Shown here: positions 20,711 to 35,683 of the stretch, piece by piece
Layout: the number at the start of each line of letters is the position of its first letter
Position numbering within the stretch: the stretch's first letter is position 1
From: Hyaloperonospora brassicae
Lineage: Eukaryota; Oomycota; Peronosporomycetes; Peronosporales; Peronosporaceae
DNA: 64,000 nt
Assembly (NCBI GenBank): GCA_947650285.1
Contig: CANTFL010001080.1
Span: 106,463 to 170,462, forward strand
Reading direction: 5' to 3'
The notes under the pieces: model-generated
Seen by the model: the letters and a program-made list of their open reading frames with translations, nothing else
Databases searched by the model: none
Told to the model about the DNA's origin: nothing
Made by a program: the position numbers and the translations under genes

Positions 20711-23700
20711 AACTCGAGCTGCTCCTGTCCAGTCAAATTAGAAATTAGGACACGAGATAAGGATTGAGTAACAGAATTACAGGATAGACAGATATTTAAT
20801 ACCGCTCAAATTGCGATATACTTGGCACGTCTTCGTCTTATTTAAAGTAACTTGCACTTGGTCTACACGCCTGTTTTGGGGGGTATACTTTTTCCCTCCC
20901 ATTGAAGACAGCCGCGCAACAAAACCAAGCGCAAGTGGAACCCCAGAAAGTATTTGGCCTGTGGGTTCGTCGAGTAGCAACCCCCCTCAAGACTAGCTAT
21001 CAGAAGTGAACACCCATCCTAGCGGTTGGGGAGGACGATAAAGGCCAGAAAGTTAACACCCCTGTGATTGCACGAAAGGCCAGGAGCGTCAAGATACCTG
21101 AAGGATTTTTTTATAAGCCAATTCTCGACCGAGTCAATCTAGTGGCCACCCGATGGTCCACCGAGTGAAGCATATCCACTCGGGGCCCAAGGTCTATCTC
21201 TGCCAAGGCTAACACATCTCAGTCTCCGTCCATGTCGACTGCAGAGAGCAACCTGTCATCCTAAAGGTACACAAGGTGAGCCAAGGCCCTTACGCGGCAT
21301 CGGGGTACCCACCCCCGTAATTCGGCAGTCCGACCCAGAGATTGCTTTGAGAGCTCATTAATCCGTTTTGAGACCCCACTACACCACAGATGTAACATAG
21401 TTAACATTAGAACTAAGGATATCAATCAATATGACACATCGGTGCTTGTTTTTAACTCAACAACGTCCCGGTTGGAATAGGAATCATCACAAGCTCAAGA
21501 AATAGATTTTGTTCACGACGAGATCGGTCGGCGCGTAATGATTTTAATAATTTCCTTTAAGAACATCATCTGTTCAGTGAATGCCTGTTGATCCATAAAG
21601 TATGGGCTCTATAGATTCTACTATATCGAAGTATATTCAGTGTGAGGACTACTTGGGTGAAGTAATATGCCGACGCCCGCAAGCCGTACCAGAGAAGCCG
21701 AAAAAAACTATAGATTCAAGCAGCACAGACCTGTTTTGATAACCCCAGCAGTTGGCATGCTGAAGAGTCACGTAACTGATTGCTGCCTCAGCGAAATCTA
21801 TTTCCTGCACAAGTACAACATCAAAATGACCATGTCGATACTGGCGTTATGTGAAGCAACCTGTTTCTGACGATCGTGGTATGAGCTCTCAAAACTTCTA
21901 AAATTCTAAAATATTAATTTTGTCGTATGCTCGTGCGCGTGCTATGAAAACCGTGTTCAAGTAAAGATAAACTGAGCGATCTCGACAACCGGTGCCGGCG
22001 CATTACCTTCTAAAACGCGCCCTGAATGTGTCGAAGTCCGTGAACAATAACGTTGCATGTTCATAACGTGAAAATGTCAAATGTAATGATTCAGAGCGGT
22101 TTGATCTAAATTGCGGTGGTGGGTGGTTTTGCGCTTAATCTCTTCACAAGACGAATATGCGTCCAGCTTGTGAAAAGCAGAAAGAAATGCCCAAATTAGA
22201 CCTCTTTGAGCCATCCCGATCGGGCGATAAGTGGCGTAGCGTTAGTCTCGGTTCAGGGATATCCTTTCACAATATACGCACTGCAGGGTATTTGTGCAAC
22301 CGAATGGATGTATCCCTTGCATAAATTTTTCTGCCTGTCTCTTGATTACCAAATCCGTTTCGTAGATACTCTATCGCGCACGATCTGGTCTTCCAACATG
22401 TGAAACAATCGACCACTACATCCATCTTGCGATCATAAGTCTGGTTGAATGATCTAGAATCTACCAATTTGTCTATTTGTTGTTCAGCCGTATCGACACT
22501 CGTGATTGCGAAAGCCCGATTGGTTCTCTTTCCAATGCTCCTTTAAAAAGAACACTCATTTTGTAATATTCAAACTTCATTCGTAACACTTTACGCTCAA
22601 CTGAACAGTACAATGATTGTCCGTGATCTCAGATTGTTATACCATCGATCAATTAAATATCGAGAATGCCAGATCGTTGTCATGCTGACCAATTCAATAT
22701 CAAATCACTGTATCGATTTGAAATTGACCAAAATGCGTATCGATGGTACTAATATCAGTGATTAAACTGATACATCTACGCGCCTCTTGCCTTCGGATAG
22801 ATTAGTGCATCGTTAATATATTGCCGCCGTTTCACACTTTTGATCCTGCAGAGCAAAGTCAATTCAATATGGGACCAATTGAAGGCGTTAGATTTGTCGA
22901 ACAGCACGAGTTCTATGAATGAAGAGTCGATTTTGTGCCGTGGAGGTAGGAGGTAGATTACATCTGGGTCCGAAGATTAATTTAATGCGCATGACGGGTT
23001 ATTTACAAATTTGTACGATATCCCAGTATATCGGCGTGGCTTTGACCTCTGTCATCGGTCTGTTAGTGTGCAACGATCCAAATCAAACGATTGCTGGCGG
23101 TGAGACAAAACTGTGCAAACAAGAATAATTAGAAAGATATGTAGCACACATGGCTACAAGGACGAGACTATCGAATTTAATTTGATTTCACTCGTCTCAA
23201 CTCAGCTAGAGTACCATTAAACCTGGTTAGCTTCCCACTCTAGAAGATAATCGAATACGTCGATCATATCACGTTACCGGAAACACGCGTCTCGCTTCAC
23301 CCAGCAATTATTCGACTTCTTGGTCGCTCTCACCCTAGATTTACAAGTGTAATATTGTATTGCGCGACGCTGTGGAAAGTACTGGTTGTCAATCGACAAC
23401 TGGATCACATAGATACTTAACAGATATACCGCCTTTTCCACCAACATGTTCAATAATGACACGAAGTTTCGTGATTGATCGAATGACCCCTTTTCGCTTT
23501 CATCAACAAGTAGTAGCTTCTCATGCTTTACATGCGAATAATGCATTCTACGATCACTATTCGATTTAATCTCACGAGCAGCAACCTTCAAGGGACGAAG
23601 ACGCCGAAGTATAAACTATAAAGGCTGTATTATTCCGGGTGGGATATACCACATCGCGAGAGATGGGTTTTGAAGTAGACGTCTTCTGTCATATACTTGA

Positions 23701-24839
23701 GCAAAGAGAGACAGGGAAGCGATCTAACTGTAGGGTAGTGAATAGTAGATCGTTTTAGGGATTGGTGCAAGTCGACGTTATATCGATTACTAACGAAACA
23801 AATCGGCATGCTAAAACAAAAATTGTTCTATAGCTCAGTCAGTTTAACGCTTGGTATTTTTACGAAGGAAGCACGAGCGAGAAAGGTAAGCCTTCGGGTA
23901 GGGTATCGCCAGCACTATTGTGCCAGGCAGTGACGTCCGCACTTTAAAAAAAGTTCAATGTGTTTGGTAACTCGCGAACAGAATTGTAAACGTACCGCTA
24001 GCTGAATTGTACTGCGCTACTAGACGATTGGTATTTCATGATGTAATAATTACTTATACAGACGCAAAAAGAAATTAGCAGGCTTATATCATCAACAGGA
24101 CTTTGGAATAGAAGTTTGTAAACTAAATAAAGCACTTTTTATTTTGCCATCAAGTGTCGAACCAACTTTCCTCAATATCATGATCCTGTAATCAGGCAAA
24201 ACAAGTTTTGCTCGTCGAAATACTCCTTCAGGTGTTCATCCGTTCCCCATCGCAATTCCTAGAATCTAAAAGGAACTCGCGAACATAGCAAGATGATATC
24301 TTTCCATATCAGTACCGTATGTACTTATGGAGGCGGAAAGAAATTGACCGTTGGCGTCTATACGAAGATAAGTGCCAAGAGATCCTTCGTTCACCCCACA
24401 GCTTTTCAAGTGTCCCCATTATATCTATATGTTGATATATTGATTACATCTAGCTTTGCGGATTAATTGAGAAGCCTACCGACTTGATACAGTACAATAA
24501 GCTAGCAAGAAGGAGATTTAGGACAGAATATATCCCCGATATACTTCAACACAAACATGTTGTAAAGGTCATATGTGATGACTAAACTTTGATATTTACC
24601 ACGATCCGCGTATGACCGATCAAAAATAAACCCATAGTGCTCAATATGTACACATCAAGTATATTTGCTTGTGGAAAGTACATGTAGAGCCGAAGAAAGT
24701 TTTTATCTTGTAAAAGGTTTTTGCACACACCGAATGCATGGAAGTCCGGTGCATCAATCTTGTCAATATTTAGAGCTTGGCGCAGCCGTTTTTGCCTATA
24801 TCTGGTGTGTCATCGTAGTTCACAATAGCTGATACGTTA
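20711..24839. other. AT-rich spacer, no gene recognised
   Basis: Only short open frames, none with a motif. Composition and lack of coding signal fit long-decayed transposon DNA. Confidence 0.4.
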
Positions 24840-24849
24840 ATGAATCTCC

Positions 24850-24970
24850 AATGGCGCCCGGACGACCGACTATCGGAGCAGGGTATTCCTTTTCCATGCA
24901 TCCAGCCTTCCTTTTCTTGTGTACCCGTCTACAAGGCGGGCTGCAATTTTCTCGGTGGACTAAGGTAGAC
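24850..24970. repeat. Dispersed repeat copy (pairs with 32094-32230)
   Basis: Shares TGGCGCCCGGACGAC, a nearby CTTTTCTTG, TGTACYCGTC and CTYGGTGGACT in the same order and spacing with 32094-32230. Both lie in otherwise unrelated AT-rich DNA. TGGCGCCC resembles a retroviral primer-binding site, so these may be LTR/leader junction relics; that is inference. Confidence 0.5.
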
Positions 24971-27900
24971 TCTTAACTTAAACATGCTTGCGATTGGTGT
25001 GGTAGTGCCGTCCGTATGAAATGGTCATTTGATTGGGTATGTTTCTGGTGGGATACTATGTATGAGCTACACTGGTCTATTTAAGACCCCATAGTCCAAA
25101 TATGTTAGTACCCATTTTTCTTGACCTTCTGATCACTATAGCCGTCTCAAGGACTTTCAGTTTGTCCTTTTCGTTGTAGATGCACCGAATAGCAGTTGAG
25201 GTTTGTTGTGATAATTCTTGAGTTTTTTTGGCCAACCAATCCAAATTATTACTTGATTTAAGTATGGAGGCCTTCTTGCCGTCGGGCGGCCAATATCCTT
25301 GCCCAAAAAAGAGGTAAACACGTGTCATTGGAAGAAAATCTAGCTATTTTTCATGACAAAATGTATTCTAAATCCCACGAATAAGCATATATGGAGCCTA
25401 TAGTATTGCATATAACATGTATCAACCTTGTACATACGATGCTGATTATTCTTGCAATCGGTCGATCTCGATCGGCACGTGCGATCGTTACAAATTTTGG
25501 GTCGTGCTCGCGACGCTTATGATCCAATTGAAATGTCACCTTTTCCGTAGTATTATTTCGATCGATCATCCCAACGGTGTAAATCGACTTCACCACAACG
25601 GTGACTGCTTCATGTGTAGCAGCATGTACGGAAACAGTGCAGTCGTTATGAATCGTTTACAATCGAACGCTATCGGTGTATAAACCACGATAGGTAATAC
25701 GCTGTGAGCTAACAAAGAAGCTCTTCAAAGTCTGCTAGCAGTAACGACATGTATTAGCTTTCCACTAATCAAGATTGGGCTCGCTAATGTAGGCCAATAT
25801 ATATATATGAATGGCAAAAGCTTACACTCAATGCAATTGATCGAAGCCCATGGCGTGGTTGTATACACGGTACACATTATCTGAAACAAAATTTATTTCT
25901 TTTCTGATACATAACTAGTCTGTGGTTCGTACGCTCCCTGCACATGGTATATTTGCAGTATCGAAATGAATACATCTAATTTGTAATGACGACTGACTTA
26001 CACCGTCATAATTTATAGTTTGACGCAACATATTCGACTAAATTAGTCATTTGTGGATCATTTTAGCTACCATGAACCCCACCCCCCCGTAAATATGACG
26101 AAATTAGGTTTTCTATTGAGTGAAACCTTCAGCTACTCGTTTAATCGGTAGTGACTGGCAGCGAAGGGAATGGCCAATTGCAATGGCTATGCCGCTACCA
26201 AAGACAAGTTTTGTGGCTCAATGAGGATGAGGACATCGCATCATCATCGAAAGGGTCGTTCGTATGAATAGATGTAGCAAATAAGCATAGGCAAGGGCTA
26301 CTTAATTAAGAGGAGCAAAAAAATAAGGTACCGATAATGAGACTCTCGGCACGTTCACACTTTAGCGTATCAGATCGAATCTTGATAGACGCGGTTCCTG
26401 ATAAAGAATCAGTCAAGTTCTGATTAATAAATGATGCATCGACTGATCCTTATATGAGATGGCTTCATCGAGGTTTAACTTCTCGATCGATAATAGAGTA
26501 TCTAGGTCATGATATCCGGCACAAAAAAGAACCTAGCCATTGAAGTATCACGCTTCCTCGTCGTCATGTCTACCTACGAAACTATCCTATGAAGCAAATG
26601 AGCGTCATGTGCAACAGAGATACATATGATCGGCGCAAACACTATCATAACAAAGGTCAGTACGCTTGTGAGTATGGAAAACAACAGCTCGATTCTAATT
26701 ACACTAAGATAAACGAACACCATTCTTCCTTGTAAAAGGGAGAGAGCTTGGCGCTAAAGCTGTTGCGAATCTCCAAGAATGCGTTTGAGATTAATATCTA
26801 AGTGTAGGGGCGTATCAATCAAATGGTTTGAAATCTTCTGAACGAGCTGCAAATCACTTAATAAATGTTGCGCGTGATTCATAAACGATATGTGCTGCTA
26901 AATCATGTGATGTTTGCTTGCTGAAAATACACGAAAGCAAAAATGATGGTTTGCTTTGATCCCTGGTCAGATTTGTCAAGTTTAGCGACAATATTTATTG
27001 CAATTCGCCAGGATATAAATGGCTCAAATAAGCAAAGTCCAGTACCATCTTTCAAGCATAATCGTGCGCTTTGGACAGGCAAAAATGCAACAGCGAATAA
27101 ACATACAACTGGTATAGCATACGTCGTACAAGCTGAGCCATAAGATGATGACTCAGTCGTACTGAATCGTTATAATAATTGTTTTGCCTCATACGATCAC
27201 CGTGGTCCAAAATGCTTTAGTAATGGGTCAGATGGCAGCACATATGCACAAAGATGCGTGCTGCTGATTTGTCACATGTCTATTTTCTTATTATCATGAC
27301 GTCACCTTTCGTGAGCATGTGATTTATACACGGATGTTTTCGAGAAAATGCTTGCGGTGCGGTAGCTGACACACAACGCACAAGAATGCAGTGTGGCAGA
27401 CAAATGAGATGTGAAGCATTTTACCGTCGTTGCCCGAAGTATAGATGTAATCGAAGATTCACCACTCGGACAATTTCATTTCGGCAGATCCATATTTAAA
27501 CATGTAGAAGGTAAAATAAAATACAGAGCAGGTTGACCAGAAGCGACAGTGCGGTAATCCTGGAGCTACTGGAAAGTCTCTCAAGCAGGATATTGCTGTG
27601 GTCGCGCTACTGCAGATATGGATACCGAGAAAAATTATGACACGAACCTGAATGAATGAACACACAAGAAATGATCGAGGCGTTGAGCTCTTGGTGAGCG
27701 ACGATTCAAGTGTATAGGATCACACGCTTGAAATGAATGCAAATTAAAGCTTAAAATCAGAGATCCTTTAGTTGCCCAAATTGTATCTAAATGGGTATTA
27801 CGATATATACGGAGCAGCAGGGTAAACAGATATGTCTACTTGCTACTGAAAACATATAAATTGATGGTAGTCGGTCGGAAAAGATACTTGAGGAAAAAGA

Positions 27901-30900
27901 ATAGGATCTCAAGAGATCGTGATTCGACAAGCGTTTCCTGGATGTTAAGCTAAAATTGCATCATTTGCCTCTCGATGCTTGGACTTGCTTTATTCAAAAC
28001 TTTTAAATTTATTAAATGATCAAACTGTAGGATGCATTATCCACAAATTGACTAGTTTGATATTGGTAAGGACTCATGCACACGAAAGTACAAAAGAGAC
28101 GAATAAGGATTCATCATGCAGTGGGCTATGAATATTTTATTTTTTAAATCGCTTTAGGTAAGCTCTTTCCGATGACTTTACATCGGGTAGCGTGAGATAA
28201 AGGACTATGTCGAATAGGTAAATGGACTTCCTTATACGCAGCTCACAGTGGTATAGTAGTTAGTGCATGCATTCATTACGTCAAGTGTTATAAAGGTACC
28301 GCCATTGACAATCATACTAAGGAATACTATATTACTCAATGGTTTAAGTATTAGTATTGCTTTTTCGCCCATAGATATGATGGGTTACTTCAATCAAATG
28401 CTGATGTGTGTGCAGGAAACTCCCTACCCATCAATGCACCCTTCAGTGATTTATCTGTAATTTGGCAAGTAAGGATGCGAGCGCTTATCTACGAACTTGA
28501 AGAAATTTAAAAGATATCGTCATATCTATCGATATTGATGCGAGTAGAAACACATAAGGTTTTGACGATGCATCCATGCACTATGGTATTGTAGTCTGTA
28601 GGTCAAAATTGACTTAAATATGCTGCATTGGAAAGATAATTTGCTTGTGCATGATCATATAGTGTATGCCAGCCGAAACAGGTATAAATTTGCTACCAGA
28701 ATTACACACTCTCTTGCTGCGATGTCGTATAACCGCGGTGAAAAGCTATAATATATAGAAAATACAAGGCTTACCGGAATGCGTGTCAAAAATCGTTCGA
28801 TTACTATTCATAGTAAAGTTATAAAGATAATATCGCTGGCTAAGAATGCTAATGAGTCGACTATGAATATGTAGATACGGCATCATCTCATAATAATATT
28901 GCCACAAAAATTTTCCAGGGGTACGCCTTGCATAAATTTTGTATTCATCACACCTTCATGTAGTCCAGTGTTCTGGAACGCATTGCATCCCAATAGAGGT
29001 TTCAGCGTTAGTGGGACGATAAAGTACATACACAAGTGGTGGAGAGCAAGTACGAAAAGGGCTGACAGATTTACAATTGGCGCTGATTACTGTATGGGAG
29101 GAAAACGACCTCAAGGGTTTCGCACATGGTGATGTGACTATGACTTGCTTGCTTATGTGGATGGATAAATTCAATAAGAGAGAGAGAAAATGAAGGGTAC
29201 TACTAGACCAATAATTTTTACGTCGATCCCCACCGGTAATTTGCTAGCATTATGCAAATTATTGATATGTTGATTCAGATCGATGGTTTGCTAGCCAGAA
29301 TGCAAATAATCGGTACGTCCGTTTCACTATTTAGCTTTTGGCAACAAGAATACCGCATCCGAAATGTTTGTGTATCCATTTACGTAAGTGGGTCGAAAAT
29401 CGTCGAGCACGCCGGACAGATAGTGTTTAGGAGTGGGTAGAGTGAATAATGAGAAGAATTTATTGTGTCTGATGCCACTTTTGTAGGCAGGATGGATAGC
29501 ATTACTAAAAAATGAAGAGATTAGGAATATACGCACTGTTGCGTATGTGGAAGCGATGCACTAATCAGGGCGTAATGTACGCGTAAGACGATTAATTACA
29601 ATAATGTAGTTGTATGGTAGACCAACTTTTAGATTTCGTAAGGTGATTCGTTATTTTCAGGAGAACTAAGATCATTTATAGGTATGAAAGTTTTGCGAGA
29701 GACGCGTCGGGTGCGATAAAAAATCGCCTGTAATGAACGGTATACACGAAGAATGAGTCATTCTTGGATCTAAGAGAGAATCAAAATGTTCATAAAACAA
29801 CCTATGGAGAAAATTTAATGCAAGAAACATATATTTATACTGGAATCAATGTCAAAAGATTGTGTGGCGATCAACATGTAATATTTTCGTGTACTTAGCA
29901 TAAAAAACAACAACCTTGCAAGTTCAACGGTCTCATTGAATATGAAGACTACATTGCGCGTCGTTAGTAGGTAAAATATGAAACTGATCGCTGAAGTCGA
30001 TAGAACCAATTTTAGGTTTCATGTTGACCAATTTTATTCCGAAACCAATATGTGGGCCATTATCTGAGTCGCTTATGAAAAATGTTCCAACTTTAAGTAT
30101 GAAAAACACAGCGCTCACATTGTCCATCTTCTTCGGTGGACTATTTTGGCTCTGTGTAAACCGCGCGATGCGGTATCTATACTTACGATATATGTCATAG
30201 TGAATTAAAAGATATACAAAGATGGCTTTTACGTGTTTACAAGGCGGTTTATGTTGTAATATGCGTACGGCTAGGTCACGAAAGACAATGATACACATGT
30301 CAACATAGCCTTAAAATATACTGGATATAGAAAGACCCTAAATTATGCACACACAACTTTAAGCAATCTTACGCGGCTATTGCGGAAGTAGAAGAGACAT
30401 ATACGCAAGAAGAATATTTATAAGGCAGCAAAATACCCAAAGAAATGGTTCACATCGACTTACTTATAACTGAAAACCTAAAAGCCGACCTATGATGCAT
30501 TATTTGTCAAAATTCATGGCTACTGACACTATTTATACGTTTTTCTTATTACAAAAGACAACCGAACGACACTCATTTAGCATACGTGAGAATAAATAAT
30601 GCGGCAGAGCGTCTGTATGGTAGAATTGTTTGTAAACGTTCTGACAAGACCCAAAAGGAGCTAAGCACTAAGAGTGGCGAGTTTCATATGACATCATTAA
30701 GACTTAGTGCACATCAAAAAATCATGGTCACATAAAAGCTGAGCCCAGGATTCCGCAACTCTCGTTTGCAATGATGCGTATCAATCGCTTGCAGAAATAA
30801 TCCATGCAATCATCACATTTTTCATTTCCGCTAAAAGGCGTAGGTTGGAAGTGAAGATGGACGCATTGTTCGTGAAAAATCTTGTCTACAACATAGGCAC

Positions 30901-32079
30901 TCGATACATTGCATACAAATGGTGTTTGTCATCAAGTTCGACATGAACCATACCAATACATTTGGTGCGGTGACTTAGGTGTAAAAATATTTATTAGAAA
31001 AGTGATATCATTTACGTTCAAGTTTGTTTGCTATCTTAGTACGAAGCAGACGTGATTAAATGGAAAATTAAAACTTCGAAGGAACACAATTCCAATTTGT
31101 ATCCGATATTCAAGTGGCGAAATCATAGCACACCGCAATTTTTATACAAAGGTGATAAAACATTTCGCATTTGACTTTTCATAATCATATTTCTCAGCAA
31201 GGCTTTTCCACGCTTATTGTTACTACTACTATAATTGTGCAAATGATCGATCCCAGAAGGGTACCGTATGTTAGGTTTGGATATAAAGTCAAATTTACCC
31301 TATCTAAGTGAATTGCTATAGGAGACGAAACAAGTCGTGTTTTTATAGAATTTCAATCAATGAGCGACCGAATAGCGGACAGAGACAGAAAATATGCTAC
31401 GAATTCAGTTCATCGATATTAGTTGAGAAATAATTGACTGTCGATCTTGAATTTGTCTGTCGAAACTAAATCACATGTTCATATGGTTTGACGTAGGCGA
31501 AAATGCCTCGATAACATATCAGCGCAGTAAGTAGGAACAATACTAATTCTGTGAGTGGAGGAAAACCTTTCATAATCATTTAGCATTTCTTATCCAGAGC
31601 ATTGTCGGTTCGACTCTAGATCTAAAAGATTCAATTTGAAAAAGAAAGTAGTCAATATAGGTGTAGCGGCTAACGTGGCGAATAAGGGTTGAAAAGTAAG
31701 TGCAAAGCAAACAAATGCGGTAATAGTTGGTGCAATATATTTCTTCTTTTTCATTGCACGTTCCAGAAAAATCGAGAGATCTATATGAGAAAGAAGGGCA
31801 CAAATTTCTCGCAAAGGTCGCAAAAGATGAAGATTGTTTGATAAAATTAATAAATGCCTATTGTTTCAGAAGATATGGACTCAAGAATAGACATAGTCGT
31901 CCTACTAGATATTCCCAGTACGGGTAGCGATAAGAAGTCACACTGGTGCACATAATTTTTTCATTCATTATTAAGCTTACACAACAAGTTAAATGCAGGT
32001 TTAGATCGTCCAGTTTGTGGTATAACGGCCGTTTTCATTCCGCTTCGGTGTGGTGAAGTGGTGATCACAAATTCCTTGT
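24971..32079. other. AT-rich spacer, no gene recognised
   Basis: About 7 kb of strongly AT-rich DNA. The longest frame is 121 codons (29933-30298 minus) and has no motif. A short TA run lies at about 25800-25808. No RNA gene seen. Confidence 0.4.
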
Positions 32080-32530
32080 GGGCCTTGACTCTCCACTGGC
32101 GCCCGGACGACAGACTAACGGAGGGGGTACCCCGATTCTGTGCTATGTCTTTTCTTGCTCACCTTGTGTACTCGTCGGTAGGGCGTGTTTCGCCCTTCTT
32201 GGTGGACTTGGGCTGAAATTGAGCTTAAACGTTTTGGGGATAGGGTTTGATCGGGTGGAAATTCTTCACCCGGTCAAACTTAGGGGTGGATCGAGTGGAA
32301 ATTCTTCGATCGATCGCGTGTATAATTGGGCGCTCTCCCAGAGTTGCCTTTGTCCAAGGGCGATGCTTGATGCGCAAGCATTCTGACCACTTGAGCCGTC
32401 TCGGGATCTTGAATCTGAACCAAAAGGTTCACTGTGTCCAATTGCAGTTGGTGGAAGGTGAGACTGATGTTCCGCCAGGCCAAACAATCCAAAGACGAAG
32501 TTTTTATAGACGCGGGTCACTCTCTATTTG
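32080..32530. mobile_element. Gypsy-like relic island
   Basis: A patch of higher GC inside the AT-rich zone. It begins with the dispersed repeat containing TGGCGCCCGGACGAC and has a local duplication (GGTGGAAATTCTTC with two different flanks, about 32255-32310). It also carries short perfect inverted repeats like those of elements 1 and 2: ATGCTTG/CAAGCAT with a 5-nt loop, AGGGCG/CGCCCT with a 5-nt loop, GAACC/GGTTC. The minus strand has a readable stretch (LVQIQDPETAQVVRMLAHQ). I infer a fragment of the same retroelement class. Confidence 0.4.
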
Positions 32531-34298
32531 ACAAGAGCACAAAGTTCCTGCCCGAGAGAAGTCGACGCGTGTCTTTCGTTGCAAATTCAATTATGTTTCA
32601 TGTCAACAAACCATTCCAAAACCTATGACTATGCCTGTCAGTTTGTTAGATCACTGTTGCATATCAAATCTCTATATAATTCACTTCTTGCATCATGTGG
32701 TCCACAGCAGATACTCGGATGGCGGATCGCTTTGTAGTGGATCGCTACGGTAGTGAATTGCTCGTATATGGTCCGCAATAAATATGTGTTCACACAATCA
32801 AGCGGTACACACCCAGGATAGATCGTGGTCAATCTCTCGAGTTTCTCATCGGGCATCCACCGTCGAATCGCTGTCACTTCTAAGACCTCGCATGCTTTAT
32901 GACTTTGACGGTCCACTCCTCCAGTCTGCTTCCATACTAACGTATTATACATGGTCGTTATCTATCACGTAACCCAGATGTTGTTTACCTTTCGAGTAAT
33001 CCGGTCCTTGAAGCTTGGTGATCCAAGCCCTTTGATCGCGGATAGTGATCGGTCAATCGTTGATCTTTGACTATACTCCTTCTTGAACTTTGGGTAGATC
33101 AATCCGCATAGCTTCAACAGTCGTTTTCTTTTACTCAGTCGTTGAATCACATTCCTCGTGCCGACTGGCCCATTTCCTAGCGCGCTCCACCAATCAAATT
33201 GATCTCGCTCTAATTGCAGTTCGCACGACCAACCTTTCCACCAATCTTTTTCTGCGCTTCTCCACAATGGCTAGATACAATATATGACCGGTAGCGGCTA
33301 TCGTGCCATTAAGTGGACGTTTCCTTTGGATGCTAGAGACGTCATCCAGTCTGGATAGCTTCAACTATACGTTGTTGGAAATTCTTGCTTCTCGAAGACG
33401 CCTTCTTACCAGTATAGGGTTTTTGGGTATTACCAGCAAGGCGCGTGTGTCAGTTGTAGGACCTTAGTCAGACCAAAGTGGATTTGAAGCGGGAACAGCT
33501 GGCCATTGATGACTCAAGTAAATACAAAGATACTTCGTGATGAATTAAAAAATATGGTCTGACTTCATGGCTCAAATTGCGGTCGTTATAAATCATGAAG
33601 TATTAGTAACATACTGTTAAAAGACATTTTCTTTAGTCGTAATGATATAATTATTCATTTGCAAATTACGATTGCGTTGTTGGTTGGTCTGGACTTATCC
33701 GGACGAGGCATTTCAGCACAAAATACTCGAACGTATCGCTCAGCATCGAGAAATAATTTTGCACCTTCAGTGGATATACTTGCAGTGGAAAAAATAATGG
33801 TAACGACACAAATGATGAGATGAATAGGTTTCCTTAAATAGTTTACGACTACAATTTGAAGCTAAAATATTTTGAACAATAGCTTCAGCACTAACTTCTT
33901 ATGACCTGTCTTGATTTTTTTATGGTATTAAAAGTATTGGATGTCGGATAATACATGTTCGAAAGACATTCTTGTCGCAACGAAGAACGTCAAATTAGAT
34001 CCGAGATGTGTCTTAAAGTCTAATGACGTTTAGCGACGCAATACCAACATATTCTGACACAATAATTGGGTACCGATGCAAAAAAGTGGAGTAATTCAGG
34101 ATATGTTACACAAGTTATGATAGGTATATTCTGCCCGAATACGGGTACGATCAAGAGCATACTGTTGAAACAACCAAATAGAAGTCAAAGAACTTTTGGA
34201 TCAGCAGGCAGCATCCAACAAGGGTATTGATGTTCCGTATACAGTTGTGAAAAGCTTACCAGACTATCGACCACACCAAATCTGCGACCTCCTTGGCG

Positions 34299-34301
<3 letters not shown>
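32531..34301. other. Mixed-composition spacer, no gene recognised
   Basis: 32531-33300 keeps moderate GC and has frames of about 100 codons on the minus strand (32638-32952 and 32965-33267) without recognisable domains. From about 33500 the sequence is AT-rich again. Probably decayed mobile DNA. Confidence 0.35.

Positions 34302-34335
<34 letters not shown>
34302..34335. repeat. (TA)n microsatellite
   Basis: An uninterrupted AT dinucleotide run of about 34 bp in AT-rich DNA; likely length-variable. Confidence 0.9.
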
Positions 34336-34340
<5 letters not shown>

Positions 34341-35683
34341 GGGACATATCGGAATTATATCTATAAGCGCATCAGAAAATCCAATATCCAGTGATAGGAT
34401 ACACCGAAAAGTGAAGAAAAGGTTTTCTGACATTAGTATCGAAACCGATCAAATTCTGGGAACAATTAGTTTGGAAAAGCTGTACTCATTGCAACGTAGT
34501 TTTCTGCTCAACCCTGGCCGTAGCTCATCTCTAGCATATCAAGAATAATCATATCCTAGTTAAATATAGCATGGATTTGCGTATATATCTGCATGTTCCC
34601 ATTTTTACATTCTAGGCGAGAGCGGCAGCGATATCTCACGAGGTTAAATTATTAATACTTAATATATTCGGTTATTCTTTCGTTCGTGTATTTCAAAGTG
34701 TACAATTTGTCACATCTTTCTGAAGATTTTTACATCCCTTTCTGCCCTAGATGACGCATGCCATGCGATCATCTAAGATATTTCGATGACGAGCTGCAAT
34801 TTTTCTAGCCTACAGAAGCCGTATATCTAACATTAATTAGCGCAAAATAGATCATTCGAATACGATCCCGTTAGTTGCATAGATTAATATACAGTGTGAT
34901 AGGAAAATCTGAAGCGGTACTGGCTTCCAGAGAGGTAAAGATCTACGATTTTGCTGGCCGTCAGGAGCTGTCCATCTATTCTAAAATGAGCGCAAATCGA
35001 CCTTTGGAATATAAAACGTAAAACGGACAGAGCTAGGTACAATCGAATACAGAAAAAGCAGCTGCGGTACTACCTTCATAAGCAAGCTGAAATTAACGCT
35101 ACCTAGTCTCTAGTAACACATAGCGACGAAAAATAGATACTTTACACTCATATCATGTGTAAACTAAGGGCAAATCCGACTTTGAAATAGTTGTGAAATA
35201 AAAATGAAATTTTCATTTCACACCTATATCCTATGTACGAGTGAATCAAATTACTTTAAGGCGCCAGGTTAACGTAGATTAACACCTTATGGTCATGATT
35301 ATATGTATAAGTCCCCATTTGTTGGTCAACTGAAGGCGGGACGCACCGGACCCGCTACTTATGTAATGGGCCCTCCGCAGTACATAATTAGCTTTTAGAT
35401 GGTATGCATGTACCTGCGTAGGTAAGCTAAATTAAAACTAGCGGGGTCAGCACGTTGCATAGTTTTGTGTGTTCAATCGGTGTAAACGCCCATTTTCTAC
35501 CAGTAATATGTCGACGCGTATTTGGCTGTTCCCATATGCCGATTAAATATTTCGATCTGAGCAATAGATGGCTTAAAAGTTTTGTGTAGTTTAGAAAATG
35601 CATTACTTGGAGCTTAAAATGGATCCTTCTCTACTTTGGTGTAGGACATCCAAGGTAATATTAACTGTTTTTTAGTTTTTTAC

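Noticed and set aside
29933..30298. 121-codon minus frame in the AT-rich zone
   Set aside because: AT-driven composition, no motif, no neighbouring exon.
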